Shown piece by piece: positions 8,089 through 18,088 of a stretch of DNA of 64,000 nucleotides. This DNA is from Marinicella marina (GTDB taxonomy: Bacteria > Pseudomonadota > Gammaproteobacteria > Xanthomonadales > Marinicellaceae), in NCBI RefSeq assembly GCF_030065545.1, contig NZ_JASJNC010000001.1, positions 186,001 to 250,000 on the forward strand. The letters run 5' to 3'. A program made the translations under genes and the position numbers. Below the pieces are notes generated by a model. That model saw only the letters and a list, made by a program, of their open reading frames with translations. It was not told the DNA's origin and made no database searches. Position 1 is the stretch's first letter; each line of letters starts with the position of its first letter.

Positions 8089-10278
8089 TTAATCAAAATT
8101 TACTGGATCAATATCAACAAACCAAGGAATTTGTTGTTCACCTTGGGCCAATGGTAATTGTTTTAATTGGTATATGGTTTGATGCAGGCTGCGGCGGTCA
8201 TTGCTGTTAAGGATCAACTGCATGCGATAGAGTTTTTGCCGTTTTTGCATCGGTGCTGGTAAAGGTCCCATGACGCTGATGTCCTCACTTTGTTGCATAC
8301 CATTGGCCAGTTTTTGTAAAAACTCATCCAGCACTCGCTCGCTGCGGTGCTGGCCACGAATGATGGCCATGTGGGTGTAGGGCGGGAAACGCATTGCATC
8401 TCGCTCCAAAAGTTGTTGTTGGGCGAACGTTTGGTAATTGGCTTTGAACAGCATCTGGAAAAACTCATGTTCAGGGAATTGGGTTTGGATGATCACTTCA
8501 CCTTTGGTTTTGGCACGACCTGCTCTGCCTGAAACCTGAACCAATAACTGCGCCAAATATTCTGTTGCTCTGAAATCGGTAGAGAAAAAACTGTTATCGA
8601 CATTAACCACCACAACCAAGGACAACAAAGGAAAGTCATGTCCCTTGGACAACATCTGGGTACCGACAATCACACAAGGTTGACCGGAGCGCACAACTTC
8701 TAAGTTTTTTTGCCATTGGGCAGGGGTTTTTACCGCATCTCGATCAAAGCGAACCACCGCAAAGTCATGAAAACGTTCAGCCAAACCATCTGCCAATTTT
8801 TCAGTACCGACACCCATGGTTTCAACTTCCTGCGAGCCGCACTGGGGACAAAACTCAGGCAAGGAATAACGCCGTTCACAGTGGTGGCATTTTAATAAGT
8901 CTAAATGTTTGTGGTAAGTCAGATAAGCATCGCAATCATCACACTCAGCCACCCAGCCACAATCATGGCAGATCAGTTTATGTGACCAGCCACGGCGATT
9001 CAAAAACACCAAAACCTGATTGCCAGCGGCTAAATGAACATCGATTGCATCAATGGTTTTAGCCGTCAAGCCTTTAATGAAATGCTTTGATTGGGTATTT
9101 TGTAAGGTCAAACTGGGCATGGGATTTTGATTGGTCCGTGTGCGCAGTTTCAACCATTGATATTTGCCACTGATGGCATGATTCAAGGTTTCAAAACTGG
9201 GTGTGGCTGATCCCAGAACGACTGGAATTTGTTGGATTTTACCACGCAAAATGGCTAAATCTCGAGCCGAATAACGCACCCCTTCTTGTTGCTTGTAGCT
9301 CAAGTCATGTTCTTCATCCACCAGGATGCTGCCCAGATTTTTGAACGGTGTAAAGATTCCTGAACGGGTGGAAACCACCACGTCTACCAAGCCTTTGGCT
9401 GCATGTTGCCAGACGCGGGCGCGGGCGCCATCAGATAATCCAGAGTGTAATATAGCCATTTGGCCGTTGATGCGTTGACTGATTTCTTGAAATAACTGGG
9501 GCGTCAAACCAATCTCTGGCACCAACACCAAAGCCTGTTTGTTTTGGGCCAATAAATCATTGATCAGACGGATATATATTTCTGTCTTACCAGAGCCAGT
9601 GACACCATCCAACAAATGCACTTGAAACTGGTCACTTTGGGCCTGAATCTGGCCCAAAGCAGTGGCTTGATCGGCGGTCAATTGAAAACCCGGGTCTTTG
9701 ACAGAATCATTTTCTAAAAAACAAACCTCAGCACAATCAACCAGTCCTTTTTGTTGCAACTGCCGACAGATTTGAGCTGCTGATGCGCTGATGTGGCTCA
9801 TGGTTTTGCTTTGTAATGGGCCGTGTTTATGCAGGTACTCAAATATTTCTTGTTGTTTTTTGGCGTTTTTTAACAGTGTTTTTGCTGGTTCTATTTCACC
9901 TTTCGCTCGCCACCAAAACTGATGTGGAATGGGGCGGTTTTCAATGCGACGGTACCAAGCTGGCAACGCGGTAAAAATCATTTCACCTAAATTCACCTGA
10001 TAATATTTGGCTGCTTGTTGCAACACTTCCAATGTGTGTTTATCCAGCAGTGCCTGCTGATCCAAAACCTCAAGAATCGGTTTCAAGTTTTTATGCTCAC
10101 TTTGGTCACTGTGACCAATCACCAAACCCACCAAACGTTTATTTTTACCCAAAGGTACCAATACCCGTACGCCAGCCTCAGGTGCTTGCAACCCCTCGGG
10201 CAAAAGGTAATCAAGGTAGGGAGCAAATGGCACTTTCAATGCCACTTGCAGCACAGTATTTTTGCTGGGTTTTTGCAT
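8089..10278 (-). CDS. priA: Primosomal replication factor PriA, 3'-5' DNA helicase
   Basis: The 729-residue protein has the full PriA layout: an N-terminal 3'-DNA-binding domain ('VALKVPFAPYLDYLLP'), a winged helix, helicase lobe 1 with Walker A 'GVTGSGKTEIY' (Lys231) and a DEEH box ('LVDEEHDLSYKQQEG'), then four Cys pairs that bind two zinc ions (CHDC, CDDC, CHHC, CPQC) inserted in lobe 2, then 'VSGRAGR'. PriA reloads DnaB at stalled or recombined forks. It is divergent from yifB across 160 bp. Length and motifs are complete, so it should be functional. Confidence 0.96.
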   Translation of the reverse strand: MQKPSKNTVLQVALKVPFAPYLDYLLPEGLQAPEAGVRVLVPLGKNKRLVGLVIGHSDQSEHKNLKPILEVLDQQALLDKHTLEVLQQAAKYYQVNLGEMIFTALPAWYRRIENRPIPHQFWWRAKGEIEPAKTLLKNAKKQQEIFEYLHKHGPLQSKTMSHISASAAQICRQLQQKGLVDCAEVCFLENDSVKDPGFQLTADQATALGQIQAQSDQFQVHLLDGVTGSGKTEIYIRLINDLLAQNKQALVLVPEIGLTPQLFQEISQRINGQMAILHSGLSDGARARVWQHAAKGLVDVVVSTRSGIFTPFKNLGSILVDEEHDLSYKQQEGVRYSARDLAILRGKIQQIPVVLGSATPSFETLNHAISGKYQWLKLRTRTNQNPMPSLTLQNTQSKHFIKGLTAKTIDAIDVHLAAGNQVLVFLNRRGWSHKLICHDCGWVAECDDCDAYLTYHKHLDLLKCHHCERRYSLPEFCPQCGSQEVETMGVGTEKLADGLAERFHDFAVVRFDRDAVKTPAQWQKNLEVVRSGQPCVIVGTQMLSKGHDFPLLSLVVVVNVDNSFFSTDFRATEYLAQLLVQVSGRAGRAKTKGEVIIQTQFPEHEFFQMLFKANYQTFAQQQLLERDAMRFPPYTHMAIIRGQHRSERVLDEFLQKLANGMQQSEDISVMGPLPAPMQKRQKLYRMQLILNSNDRRSLHQTIYQLKQLPLAQGEQQIPWFVDIDPVNFD

Positions 10279-10438
10279 CCGTTTATTCTAGCATTGATGT
10301 GGTTCAAAACAATCCAGTACTTAGCCATATCATTATCCATCAAATGACCATCTTTTCTTACAAACAGGTCAGAAAAACACCATCTCAATTTACCGCTAAA
10401 AAGACTAAACTTTGACCTCTTTTAATGGAGCCATAGGC

Positions 10439-11302
10439 ATGACAAAACTGGCAGTGGTGCTATCACGAGCAGAATTTGGGGTACAGGCACCACAGGTGCG
10501 GGTTGAGGTGCACATATCTCGGGGTTTACCTCAACTGAACATAGTGGGGATGCCGGAAACTGCTGTGAAAGAATCAAAAGATCGGGTGCGGGCTGCCATC
10601 ATGAATTCAGGCTATGAGTTTCCACAACACCGCATCACCATCAACTTATCGCCTGCCGACATACCCAAACAAGGTGGACGTTATGATTTACCCATTGCCA
10701 TCGGCGTATTGGCGGCCTCAGACCAAATCCATCGCGATAAACTCACCGAAGTTGAATTAATTGGTGAGTTGGCTTTAGGCGGTGACCTCAGACCCATACG
10801 CGGCGTGCTGCCTGTGGTCAGCGCTGTAGCCACCACAGGTCGCAGTTTGATTTGTCCCCAGGACAATGGTATTGAAGCTGCGTTGGTGCAATCTTGCGAC
10901 TGCATGCTGGCTGACAACTTATTACAGGTTTGTGCTTGGTTGGACAATGTAGATGAATTACCGCGGGCTGAAATCAAGCTAAAAACCACACCCAATCCAG
11001 TACCGGATTTGGCCGATGTCAAAGGCCAAGAACAAGCCAAAAGGGCTTTGACCATTGCCGCCAGCGGCCAGCATAATTTATTGTTTTATGGCCCTCCTGG
11101 CACTGGAAAAACCATGCTGGCGAGCCGTTTACCGGGTATCTTGCCTGATCTGACCGAGGCGCAAGCTTTGGAAACAGCCTCAGTGGCATCTATCAGCGCC
11201 CACGGCTTTGATCCAGATACTTGGAGTCAACCACCTTTTCGCAACCCCCACCACACTGCCTCAGCACCTGCATTAGTGGGTGGTGGCTCTGACATTTACT
11301 GA
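10439..11302 (+). pseudogene. comM: yifB/comM, N-terminal part, interrupted by the Tn7-like element
   Basis: From ATG 10439 (GGAG upstream; a TTG at 10412 is less likely) the frame encodes the YifB/ComM N-terminal domain ('VLSRAEFGVQAPQVRVEVHISRG', 'KESKDRVRAA') and the start of the AAA+ domain with Walker A 'GPPGTGKTMLAS' near residue 218. Chromosomal sequence ends at 11289; the last residues (D-I-Y-stop) come from the transposon end. The Walker B region, arginine finger and zinc-like Cys cluster lie in the other half at 61356-62012. ComM is a hexameric branch-migration helicase that extends recombination during natural transformation. The split product should not hydrolyse ATP. Confidence 0.95.
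11285..11289. repeat. Target-site duplication GGCTC, left copy
   Basis: GGCTC directly before the transposon is repeated at 61353-61357 directly after it. Five-bp duplications are the rule for Tn7-like transposition. Confidence 0.93.
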
Positions 11303-11340
11303 AGTTTGTGCGAATATACATATGTTAATGCAAATATAAA
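11290..11340. repeat. Left end of the Tn7-like element with TnsB-type binding repeats
   Basis: The tip TGACATTTAC is followed by TGCGAATATACA (from 11309) and TGCAAATATAAA (from 11329), 20 bp apart. Related repeats occur inverted at the other end. Repeated ~20-bp motifs near each end are the expected TnsB binding sites in Tn7-like elements. The assignment as TnsB sites is inferred. Confidence 0.75.
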
Positions 11341-11347
11341 ACATATA

Positions 11348-12118
11348 ATGACACAAGAAAATGCGAGCGAAGTAAAGCAGAATTCAACACCTGATATGAA
11401 AATTAAAAATGTCATACTTAATCAGCAAGATGACAACACACTAAAAGCTGTTAGAAAGATCCCAAGAACATACAGAAGCATTAGAGCAAAAAGTATAAAC
11501 CCACAAGGCAATCCTATACATTTTGAATCTAAGTTAGAACATGATGCTTACATACTAATATGTTTTGACTTTGAAGTAGCAAATGCTATCGAACAACCTG
11601 TGAGGTTTGAATATGAAAATGATGATGGTAAGAAGAGATCATATACACCTGATATATTAATTGAGATTGATCATAAATTAGATAAAAATCAAGATCAACG
11701 CCCGATTCTGGTTGAAGTTAAATATCATGAAGAACTCCTAAAAGATCCAAAGCGAATTGCTGAGGAGAAGGAAATCGCTGAAATTTACTGTGAACAAGAA
11801 GACTGGAGATTTAAATTAATTACTGATCAAGATGTCAGTCAAATAAAACTGAAAAACGTTAAGTTTTTAAAAAGATTCGATTTGATTGAAGATAAATTAG
11901 ATTTTGATCATGAAATATCACCAAAACTCCTTAAAGAACTCTCAAAAGGTGAATCCACTCCAAAGACTCTAATTTCAAAAATTACTGATTCGCCTCAAGA
12001 TTTTTCAAATCATCTTCCTTATCTATGGCACTTAATCAGGTGGAAACACATATTAATTAACGTAGATAAACCTTTAACAATGACATCAAAGATATGGCTA
12101 AAAAAGAACAAAAAATAG
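11348..12118 (+). CDS. tnsA: TnsA-type transposon endonuclease
   Basis: The 256-residue protein (from ATG 11348) is the endonuclease that cuts the 5' ends of a Tn7-like element so that transposition is cut-and-paste. The restriction-like active site is visible: Glu60 in 'HFESKLEHDAY', Asp102 in 'RSYTPDILIE' and the E-x-K pair 123/125 in 'ILVEVKYH'. A helical C-terminal domain follows. Tn7 TnsA is 273 residues. A TTG at 11306 would extend it, but that codon lies in the transposon-end repeat region; no clear ribosome site helps. The end overlaps tnsB by 25 bp, showing tight coupling. Confidence 0.9.
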   Translation: MTQENASEVKQNSTPDMKIKNVILNQQDDNTLKAVRKIPRTYRSIRAKSINPQGNPIHFESKLEHDAYILICFDFEVANAIEQPVRFEYENDDGKKRSYTPDILIEIDHKLDKNQDQRPILVEVKYHEELLKDPKRIAEEKEIAEIYCEQEDWRFKLITDQDVSQIKLKNVKFLKRFDLIEDKLDFDHEISPKLLKELSKGESTPKTLISKITDSPQDFSNHLPYLWHLIRWKHILINVDKPLTMTSKIWLKKNKK

Positions 12119-13959
12119 AAAACGGTCAGGTGATTTCTTACAACTCTATTAATTACAGGGTAACAAATGTAATTGACCAAAATACAATCATTGCCAGAAG
12201 ATTTGACAATGGCTTGAAAGAAAAGCTGAAGTCTGAAGATGTAATTCTTCTTGACCAAACCCAAAATTTTGATAATGAATTAATTTCGGTATCCAACAGT
12301 AGCTGGGACAGAGCTAAAGAGAAGTATGAAATCATTAAACCTCTGATTTCAATGGATGACAGGAAAGAAAAAGATGTCGAGAAATGTGCAGAAAAAAATG
12401 GAGTCCATTCTGCAACTCTTTACAGGTGGATTAAGCTTTTTCTAAGCACTGGGAAAATAAGCGCCTTACTACCGTCTCCCAAAACAGGAGGCGTTGGAAA
12501 ATCAAGATTATCTGATGAGGTTGAAGAAATTCTTAGCGAAACTATTCAAAAATATTACTTTGTTCCAGACCGGCTATCCATCAAAAAAACTTATTTCAAA
12601 TTACAGACTATCTGTAAAGAAAAAGGCTATAAAACACCTGGCATAAACACAATGCGTGCCAGAATTAAAAAAGCCAGTGAAAAGCACCATGTAACAACAA
12701 GGCATGGAAAAAAATTGGCCGATGAAAAACTTGGAGCTCACCCAGGGATATATCAGGATGCCAATGTGCCATTATCTGTTATTCAAATTGACCACACTCA
12801 ACTTGACATTCAAATTGTTGATGAAAAATATAGACTCACAATCGGTAGGCCTTGGATAACTTTAGCAATTGATGTATTTTCTAGGATGGTTACAGGATTT
12901 GTAATATCTCTAGAAAAACCAAGTGCATTATCAGTTGGACTTTGTGTTTCACAAAGCATACTTACAAAGGAAAATAGGATGACAGAACTTGGTCTAAAAT
13001 GCACCTGGCCAGTTGCCGGCATTCCTGCACTTATTCATGTGGATAATGCAAAAGAATTTGATGGGCATATGTTGGAACGCGCTTGCGGTGAATATCGTAT
13101 TGACATTCACTTTAGGCCACTTAGCAAACCAAACTATGGCGCTCATATTGAGCGATACTTAGGAACACTCAATACTGAGTTGCATGATTTACCAGGCTCT
13201 ACTTTTTCAAATGTCGAAAAAAGATCAACATATGAGTCCGAAGAAAAAGCTGCATTTACTTTAAATGAACTGGAAAAATGGTTAACAACGCTGATTTGCG
13301 ATGTTTATCACAAAGAGATCCATTCAGAAATAAAAACCACACCAGAAGCCAAGTTTCTTGAAGGACTATCGGGTGATGATGAAAACCCAGGGCCTGGCTC
13401 TGGCTTAATTCCAAGCAACTCAGATAAACTAAAACTCGATTTCATGCCTTTTGTTGAACGAACCGTTCAGCAAAATGGTGTCACAGTTGAACATATTACA
13501 TATTATGCCGAAGTTCTAAAATCATGGATTAATTCAAAAGACCCACAAAAAAGCAGATATAAAAGAAAGTTTGTTTTTCGCTATGACCCAAGAGATATTT
13601 CCAAGCTTTACTTCTTTGACCCCGAGTTAAAGAGATATTATCAAGTGCCCTACAGCAATTTAAGTGCACCTAAAATGACACTTTGGGAGTTGCGTGAAAC
13701 TAAAAGATATTTAGAGGAAAAAGGACTGAAGAACTATGATGAAGATGCTGTATTTCAAGCGCGACTTAGATTGGAAAAAATGGAAGAGGATTCCAAAAAA
13801 ATCACAAAACAAACTCGAAGAAACACATCAAGAAAAACTCAAGCCACAAAAGGAGCAAGCCAATCAAATTTGAACACTGAGCCCATCAAACCTCAAGAAA
13901 ATGTAGAAGAATTTTCAGAGGAAGAAATTTTACCCTTTGATGATATTGAGGTTTACTGA
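12094..13959 (+). CDS. tnsB: TnsB-type DDE transposase
   Basis: The 621-residue transposase joins the 3' ends of the element to the target. An N-terminal HTH-like region ('ATLYRWIKLFLSTG', about 106-120) and a second DNA-binding region precede an RNase H/rve core. The DDE triad is readable: Asp233 in 'IQIDHTQLD', Asp317 in 'LIHVDNAKEFDG' and Glu353 in 'HIERYLGTLN'. There are 35 residues between the second and third, the classical DX35E spacing. A beta-barrel and a basic, low-complexity C-terminal tail (from about 555) probably contact TnsC. It overlaps tnsA and shares TGATG with tnsC. Confidence 0.95.
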   Translation: MAKKEQKIENGQVISYNSINYRVTNVIDQNTIIARRFDNGLKEKLKSEDVILLDQTQNFDNELISVSNSSWDRAKEKYEIIKPLISMDDRKEKDVEKCAEKNGVHSATLYRWIKLFLSTGKISALLPSPKTGGVGKSRLSDEVEEILSETIQKYYFVPDRLSIKKTYFKLQTICKEKGYKTPGINTMRARIKKASEKHHVTTRHGKKLADEKLGAHPGIYQDANVPLSVIQIDHTQLDIQIVDEKYRLTIGRPWITLAIDVFSRMVTGFVISLEKPSALSVGLCVSQSILTKENRMTELGLKCTWPVAGIPALIHVDNAKEFDGHMLERACGEYRIDIHFRPLSKPNYGAHIERYLGTLNTELHDLPGSTFSNVEKRSTYESEEKAAFTLNELEKWLTTLICDVYHKEIHSEIKTTPEAKFLEGLSGDDENPGPGSGLIPSNSDKLKLDFMPFVERTVQQNGVTVEHITYYAEVLKSWINSKDPQKSRYKRKFVFRYDPRDISKLYFFDPELKRYYQVPYSNLSAPKMTLWELRETKRYLEEKGLKNYDEDAVFQARLRLEKMEEDSKKITKQTRRNTSRKTQATKGASQSNLNTEPIKPQENVEEFSEEEILPFDDIEVY

Positions 13960-14843
13960 TGAGTGAGGAAAGTTATAAACATGTTGCCGATTACGTTAAG
14001 CCAATCATTGATTTGTCTGAGCAAGAAAGAATTCAATGGCTTGATAACCAAAGATGGATTGGATACGGCATGGCTAAAACAATTATCGAAAAGCTAAATT
14101 GGAGATTGAACCTAAAACCATCAGATAGAATGCCCAATTTATTGATCTATGGTGATACAAACAACGGTAAAACTACTATTGTTAAACAGTTTGCATTAAG
14201 AAACCACTCGAAAGAAAACGAGAGGACAGGTATTTTGGAATATCCGGTTATGTACATGCAAATGCCCCCAAGCCCAGAGGAAAGTAGGTTTTATGATTCG
14301 ATGCTTAACATTCTAAAAGCACCTTATCGACAACGTGATTCTATCTCTAGAAAACAAAATCAGGCAATCACCATGATGCATAATCTTGGTGTTAAATTAC
14401 TCATCATTGATGAGTTTCATCACATGCTCATTGGTCACAAAACCAAACAAAGATTATTACTACAATCTATTAAGTACCTGTCTAATGAATTAAGGATACC
14501 AATTGTTACAGTAGGTACTGATGATGCACTCAGGGCAATAAGGGTTATTCCTCAAATATCAAACAGGTTTGAACAAATAGAGCTACCTAAATGGCAATCT
14601 AATGATGATTTTCGTCGTTTACTTGCAAGCTTTGAAAAGGTATTGCCAATTAAGTTACCATCACAATTGAGTGGGCAAGAAATATCAAGAAAAATATATT
14701 CAATGTGTGAGGGTAATATTGGAGAACTGTCAACTTTGCTTAACGAGGTAACGACAGAGGCAATAAAATCTGGTGATGAGAAGATTACTTTAAGTTTACT
14801 GGATAAGATAAAGTGGGTTCAGCCAGTAACCAAGATTGGTTAG
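13959..14843 (+). CDS. tnsC: TnsC/TniB-type AAA+ transposition regulator
   Basis: The 294-residue ATPase has Walker A 'GDTNNGKTT' (Lys71) and Walker B 'LLIIDEFHHML' (Asp151-Glu152), and sensor 1 'VTVGTDDA'. TnsC forms ATP-dependent rings on target DNA and links target choosers (TniQ/TnsD, TnsE) to the TnsAB transposase; it also gives target immunity. At 294 residues it is much shorter than Tn7 TnsC (about 555) and nearer the TniB length seen in Tn5053/Tn6022-type and CRISPR-associated elements. Its start overlaps the tnsB stop by one base (TGATG). Confidence 0.93.
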   Translation: MSEESYKHVADYVKPIIDLSEQERIQWLDNQRWIGYGMAKTIIEKLNWRLNLKPSDRMPNLLIYGDTNNGKTTIVKQFALRNHSKENERTGILEYPVMYMQMPPSPEESRFYDSMLNILKAPYRQRDSISRKQNQAITMMHNLGVKLLIIDEFHHMLIGHKTKQRLLLQSIKYLSNELRIPIVTVGTDDALRAIRVIPQISNRFEQIELPKWQSNDDFRRLLASFEKVLPIKLPSQLSGQEISRKIYSMCEGNIGELSTLLNEVTTEAIKSGDEKITLSLLDKIKWVQPVTKIG

Positions 14844-14846
14844 TCT

Positions 14847-15848
14847 ATGGAAAGTAATGACGATAAGTTTTTATTAACTTTCCCACCTCTACAGGATGAA
14901 TTACTATCATCATGGATAGTCAGATTGTCAAATGGTCACGGGGCTTTACTACATACTTTTTGCAGACTTTTGTGGCCTGGTCAAAGTATTTGGACCAGAG
15001 ATATTGACACTCATCCACCTTCAAATGTTATTGACATTCTGGCCTATAAGACGGGAACTTCAATAGACAAAATTATTGAGACAACTATGCTCTCATACGA
15101 ATCTAAACTCTTTGAAAAGGTAATTAATAGCAATAATCACTGGATATTAGCACAAGGAACATACCACAGAGTCAGGCACAGAAAGGCGCTGCAATTCTGT
15201 CCAGAGTGTCTTGAAGAAGATGACTCACCGTACTTCCGCAAACACTGGCGCTTAGGCTGGAATACTATTTGTTTAAAACATTCGAGACCACTCAGATCTG
15301 ATTGTAGTTTTTGTGGTGAAAAAATAATGGTTCACAAGCTATTATGGGAATCTGGAAAACCTTATTGTCCTAGTTGTAACCAGAGCCTTGCAAGATCTAA
15401 ACATAGTACTCTCAACATATCGAATGAATTATTTGAACTTAATAAGATGTTTTTCTCCATCATCAAAAATGGATCTGTTCGATATTTTGATGAGGTTATT
15501 TCTGCCGTTGAATTTTGCTATGGTTTGAGAATATTCACTTCTGCATTGGTTAGAAATAACAATCTTGGTAGAAAATTACTAAAACTTGGGTTGAAGGAAT
15601 TGAGTCTCGATCCACATTGGGCAAATGATGATTCTTATAAATTTGGAATATTTGAATTGGTTGATTTAAACGATCGGCATTTGATTATGAGTGTTTTGGC
15701 TTTTTTTATTTGTATGGACAAAAAAGATTTTACAAAGTTACTCAGATCCCACAGGATCGGCTCATCAGTTTTTCTTCGAACAGAATATCAAAGTTTTCCT
15801 AAATGGCTTAATGAACGCATGGAACTGATTAATTTGAATCATTCTTGA
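14847..15848 (+). CDS. tniQ: TniQ family target-selection protein (TnsD-like)
   Basis: The protein has 333 residues. It begins with the TniQ signature 'PPLQDELLSSWIVRLSNGHG', and has zinc-finger Cys/His sets: 'CPECLEEDD', 'CLKHSRPLRSDCSFC' and 'CPSC'. TniQ/TnsD proteins recognise a fixed chromosomal site and recruit TnsC there. It is the only TniQ in the element, so it is the natural candidate for steering insertion to comM. It lies 3 bp after tnsC and overlaps the convergent gene 15839-17776 by 10 bp. It is longer than minimal TniQ of CRISPR-associated types but shorter than Tn7 TnsD (508), leaving a modest C-terminal region for DNA reading. Confidence 0.88.
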   Translation: MESNDDKFLLTFPPLQDELLSSWIVRLSNGHGALLHTFCRLLWPGQSIWTRDIDTHPPSNVIDILAYKTGTSIDKIIETTMLSYESKLFEKVINSNNHWILAQGTYHRVRHRKALQFCPECLEEDDSPYFRKHWRLGWNTICLKHSRPLRSDCSFCGEKIMVHKLLWESGKPYCPSCNQSLARSKHSTLNISNELFELNKMFFSIIKNGSVRYFDEVISAVEFCYGLRIFTSALVRNNNLGRKLLKLGLKELSLDPHWANDDSYKFGIFELVDLNDRHLIMSVLAFFICMDKKDFTKLLRSHRIGSSVFLRTEYQSFPKWLNERMELINLNHS

Positions 15849-17776
15849 TTTTCTGGTTCTTCGTTAATGTGTTTCATAATCGTCTTTGCCAGTGAATTAA
15901 TTGATTTTTCCTCGGGAACTCTAACAGCTTTCTTTTTACCTTTAGAAGTTTTGAAGTGATTATGGTAATAATGCTTCAAATAATTTTTTTCTATATCCAC
16001 AGTTTGATCGACATCGGCCCACTTAAACCAGTCTCCATCTTTATTATGACATTTGTATTGAGTAATATAGTTAATCAAAACCTCCCATTCAGTTTCAGCA
16101 ATTAGACCATTTAAGTCTTTGTTAAATGCAAAGCACGGAAAAGACTCTATGAAACATGCTTTCTTGTCAAACTTTGCCTCAAGCTCTAAAAAATAGAATA
16201 TTCTTGATTCAACAGTCAATTTCATGATGTATACCATTCTTCTGATTTCTGGATCCAAGCTCATAAATGACCAATTGTGAATGTATTGTCCTGATTTAAC
16301 GATTGATGCATAAAAATTTCCGTCAGCTGATTGGGTGTTAATAATTTTATCTAGTTGAACATTTTTGAAACCATCCCCTTTAAAACTCTCAACTATCATT
16401 AACAGCGCTTTTCTCAAAATAGTAAATTTATCTGGCACTTGTTCTCTTTTCTCAGAGTAACTCATTTCATTACTAGCCAATAATTCCAATCTAGAAACAT
16501 CGCTATTACCTTTCCCTTTAGAACCGGTTGAATACCTATTTCCTTTAGGATCAGGTGGCAGGAGTTTTTTTCTTTTTTTACCTTCGATTGGAATTCGCTT
16601 TACTTGTTGATCTACCTTTTCCATTACTGGTTTTGAAGCTGTAAAAACTTGATCCAGTAAAAGTTCATTTCTAACTGAGGGGTCAGACAAACTGGTTAAC
16701 ATAAGTAACTCATCTTCAAACTCATCACTGTATTTAGAATTTTTTCTTTTCTCATAGGGTCTGGGTGGTCTAGGATCAAACTCTGGGTTTTTATTGGGTG
16801 TGGTTTTGAATGTATTGTTGTGTATGTTTAGCCTCTTAAAAGGCAGTTCATAATTTAATTCTAATAGATTAGTCACAAAAAATTTTGGTGCATCAGCACC
16901 AGGAACATTTATCCATAGGCCATTAGCATTTATTGAATATGTTCCATCAACAGGAAGCATAACTCTGCTCATTCGATGCCGACTTGGTATCTCTTTGAAC
17001 CCTCCTAATAAACTTTCGCTGTAAACCATTTCAGATCTGAGTCGATTGGCTCTATTTGTAGTAATTTTACTAAAGGCAAACTGTGCTAAAGTTTTAGCAT
17101 CCCTAACAAAAACGTTTTTAGTCAAATACAAATCAGCAACACCGTTTTCATCAACAGAACTCATTTCTCGATCAAATAAAAACTTTTCATCATTTGCAAG
17201 GTAACCTTTTGCAAACAAAATAGCTGTTCTGGTCGAATCACAATAACAGTTTCTAAGAATTTCATAATGCGGGATTAGTACCTCAGTGCCATCATCCAGC
17301 TTAACAGCTAATAATCCAGATGGGCCACCTGCTTGATTAAGGTTTCCACATGAAAGTGACCATACATCATTCGGGATAACTTTTGAGGTGTACACTCTTC
17401 CCATGCTATGGTAATCAAAAGATTCATTCGCATGATAATTTTGAAGATTAGAGACACCGTAATTAAATGTAAATTTCTTTTGTACTAACGGAGTATACGA
17501 TCTGATCAGCAGCCCATTTTTCCATATCGAGCCTAACGGCAAGTAAGGTAAAAGACCAAATAGAGATTCGATCACTACGTTTTGATGTTTAACGTAAAAA
17601 TCAAACCTATTGTTTCCAGAAGATAGAGATGGCAGTTCATCTGAAGGTCGGTTCAGCTGGGAAAAAATCAACTTAATGCCAAAGTCATCTTCTTTTTTTG
17701 AGTGCCTATCAACTTTACCTGGCCATTTCAGGATATATTCTTTGTCATCCTGAGGTAAGAAAGACAGAAAGATCAA
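15839..17776 (-). CDS. Transposon accessory protein, possibly TnsE/TniE-like
   Basis: The 645-residue protein faces tniQ and has no membrane segment. Its layout resembles what I remember of Tn7 TnsE: a beta-rich N-terminal half containing 'VLIPHYEILRNCYCDS' (TnsE has a similar IP-x-x-E-x-x-R stretch), a charged low-complexity linker (about 345-440, with 'RIPIEGKKRKKLLPP'), and a C-terminal domain beginning 'FTILRKALLMIVESF' and ending with hydrophobic strands 'IFYFLELEAK'. TnsE sends Tn7 to replicating or conjugating DNA by binding 3'-recessed ends and the sliding clamp. Position in the core region of a comM-type element also fits tniE. The match is by layout, not by a clear motif, so it is tentative. 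Confidence 0.5.
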   Translation of the reverse strand: MIFLSFLPQDDKEYILKWPGKVDRHSKKEDDFGIKLIFSQLNRPSDELPSLSSGNNRFDFYVKHQNVVIESLFGLLPYLPLGSIWKNGLLIRSYTPLVQKKFTFNYGVSNLQNYHANESFDYHSMGRVYTSKVIPNDVWSLSCGNLNQAGGPSGLLAVKLDDGTEVLIPHYEILRNCYCDSTRTAILFAKGYLANDEKFLFDREMSSVDENGVADLYLTKNVFVRDAKTLAQFAFSKITTNRANRLRSEMVYSESLLGGFKEIPSRHRMSRVMLPVDGTYSINANGLWINVPGADAPKFFVTNLLELNYELPFKRLNIHNNTFKTTPNKNPEFDPRPPRPYEKRKNSKYSDEFEDELLMLTSLSDPSVRNELLLDQVFTASKPVMEKVDQQVKRIPIEGKKRKKLLPPDPKGNRYSTGSKGKGNSDVSRLELLASNEMSYSEKREQVPDKFTILRKALLMIVESFKGDGFKNVQLDKIINTQSADGNFYASIVKSGQYIHNWSFMSLDPEIRRMVYIMKLTVESRIFYFLELEAKFDKKACFIESFPCFAFNKDLNGLIAETEWEVLINYITQYKCHNKDGDWFKWADVDQTVDIEKNYLKHYYHNHFKTSKGKKKAVRVPEEKSINSLAKTIMKHINEEPENQE

Positions 17777-18088
17777 ACTATAAACCTCTGAGCCAAAACG
17801 CTCTGGTCTGATAATTTGTTTTTAAAAAAGAAGTCCACCTTCTCAAATAAGTTCATTTGGATTTTTGTTACCATCTTTTTCATTATAGATAATGCAAGCG
17901 CATATTCAAATTTAATAAATAAGTGCAGACTCTTGAAGCATCTCTGAATTTAATGTAGAGTATTACTTGGGGTATGCTGCCCTGTCAGACGCTTAAATGG
18001 TGGCTAACCTAGCAATTTCAGTAAATTAATCTTTTTCAATAAATAGAGAAGTCTTGCGTCAACTTTATCTATTTTTATTGGAAAAAAA
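17777..18088. other. Divergent intergenic region, AT-rich
   Basis: These 312 bp separate the minus-strand TnsE-like gene from the plus-strand gene at 18089 and should hold both promoters. No perfect promoter, repeat or open frame stands out. A GGAAA-rich stretch precedes the ATG at 18089. Confidence 0.4.

Noticed and set aside
11306-11347. TTG at 11306 as the start of tnsA
   Set aside because: It lies in the transposon-end repeat region and adds residues with no similarity to TnsA; ATG 11348 is preferred.
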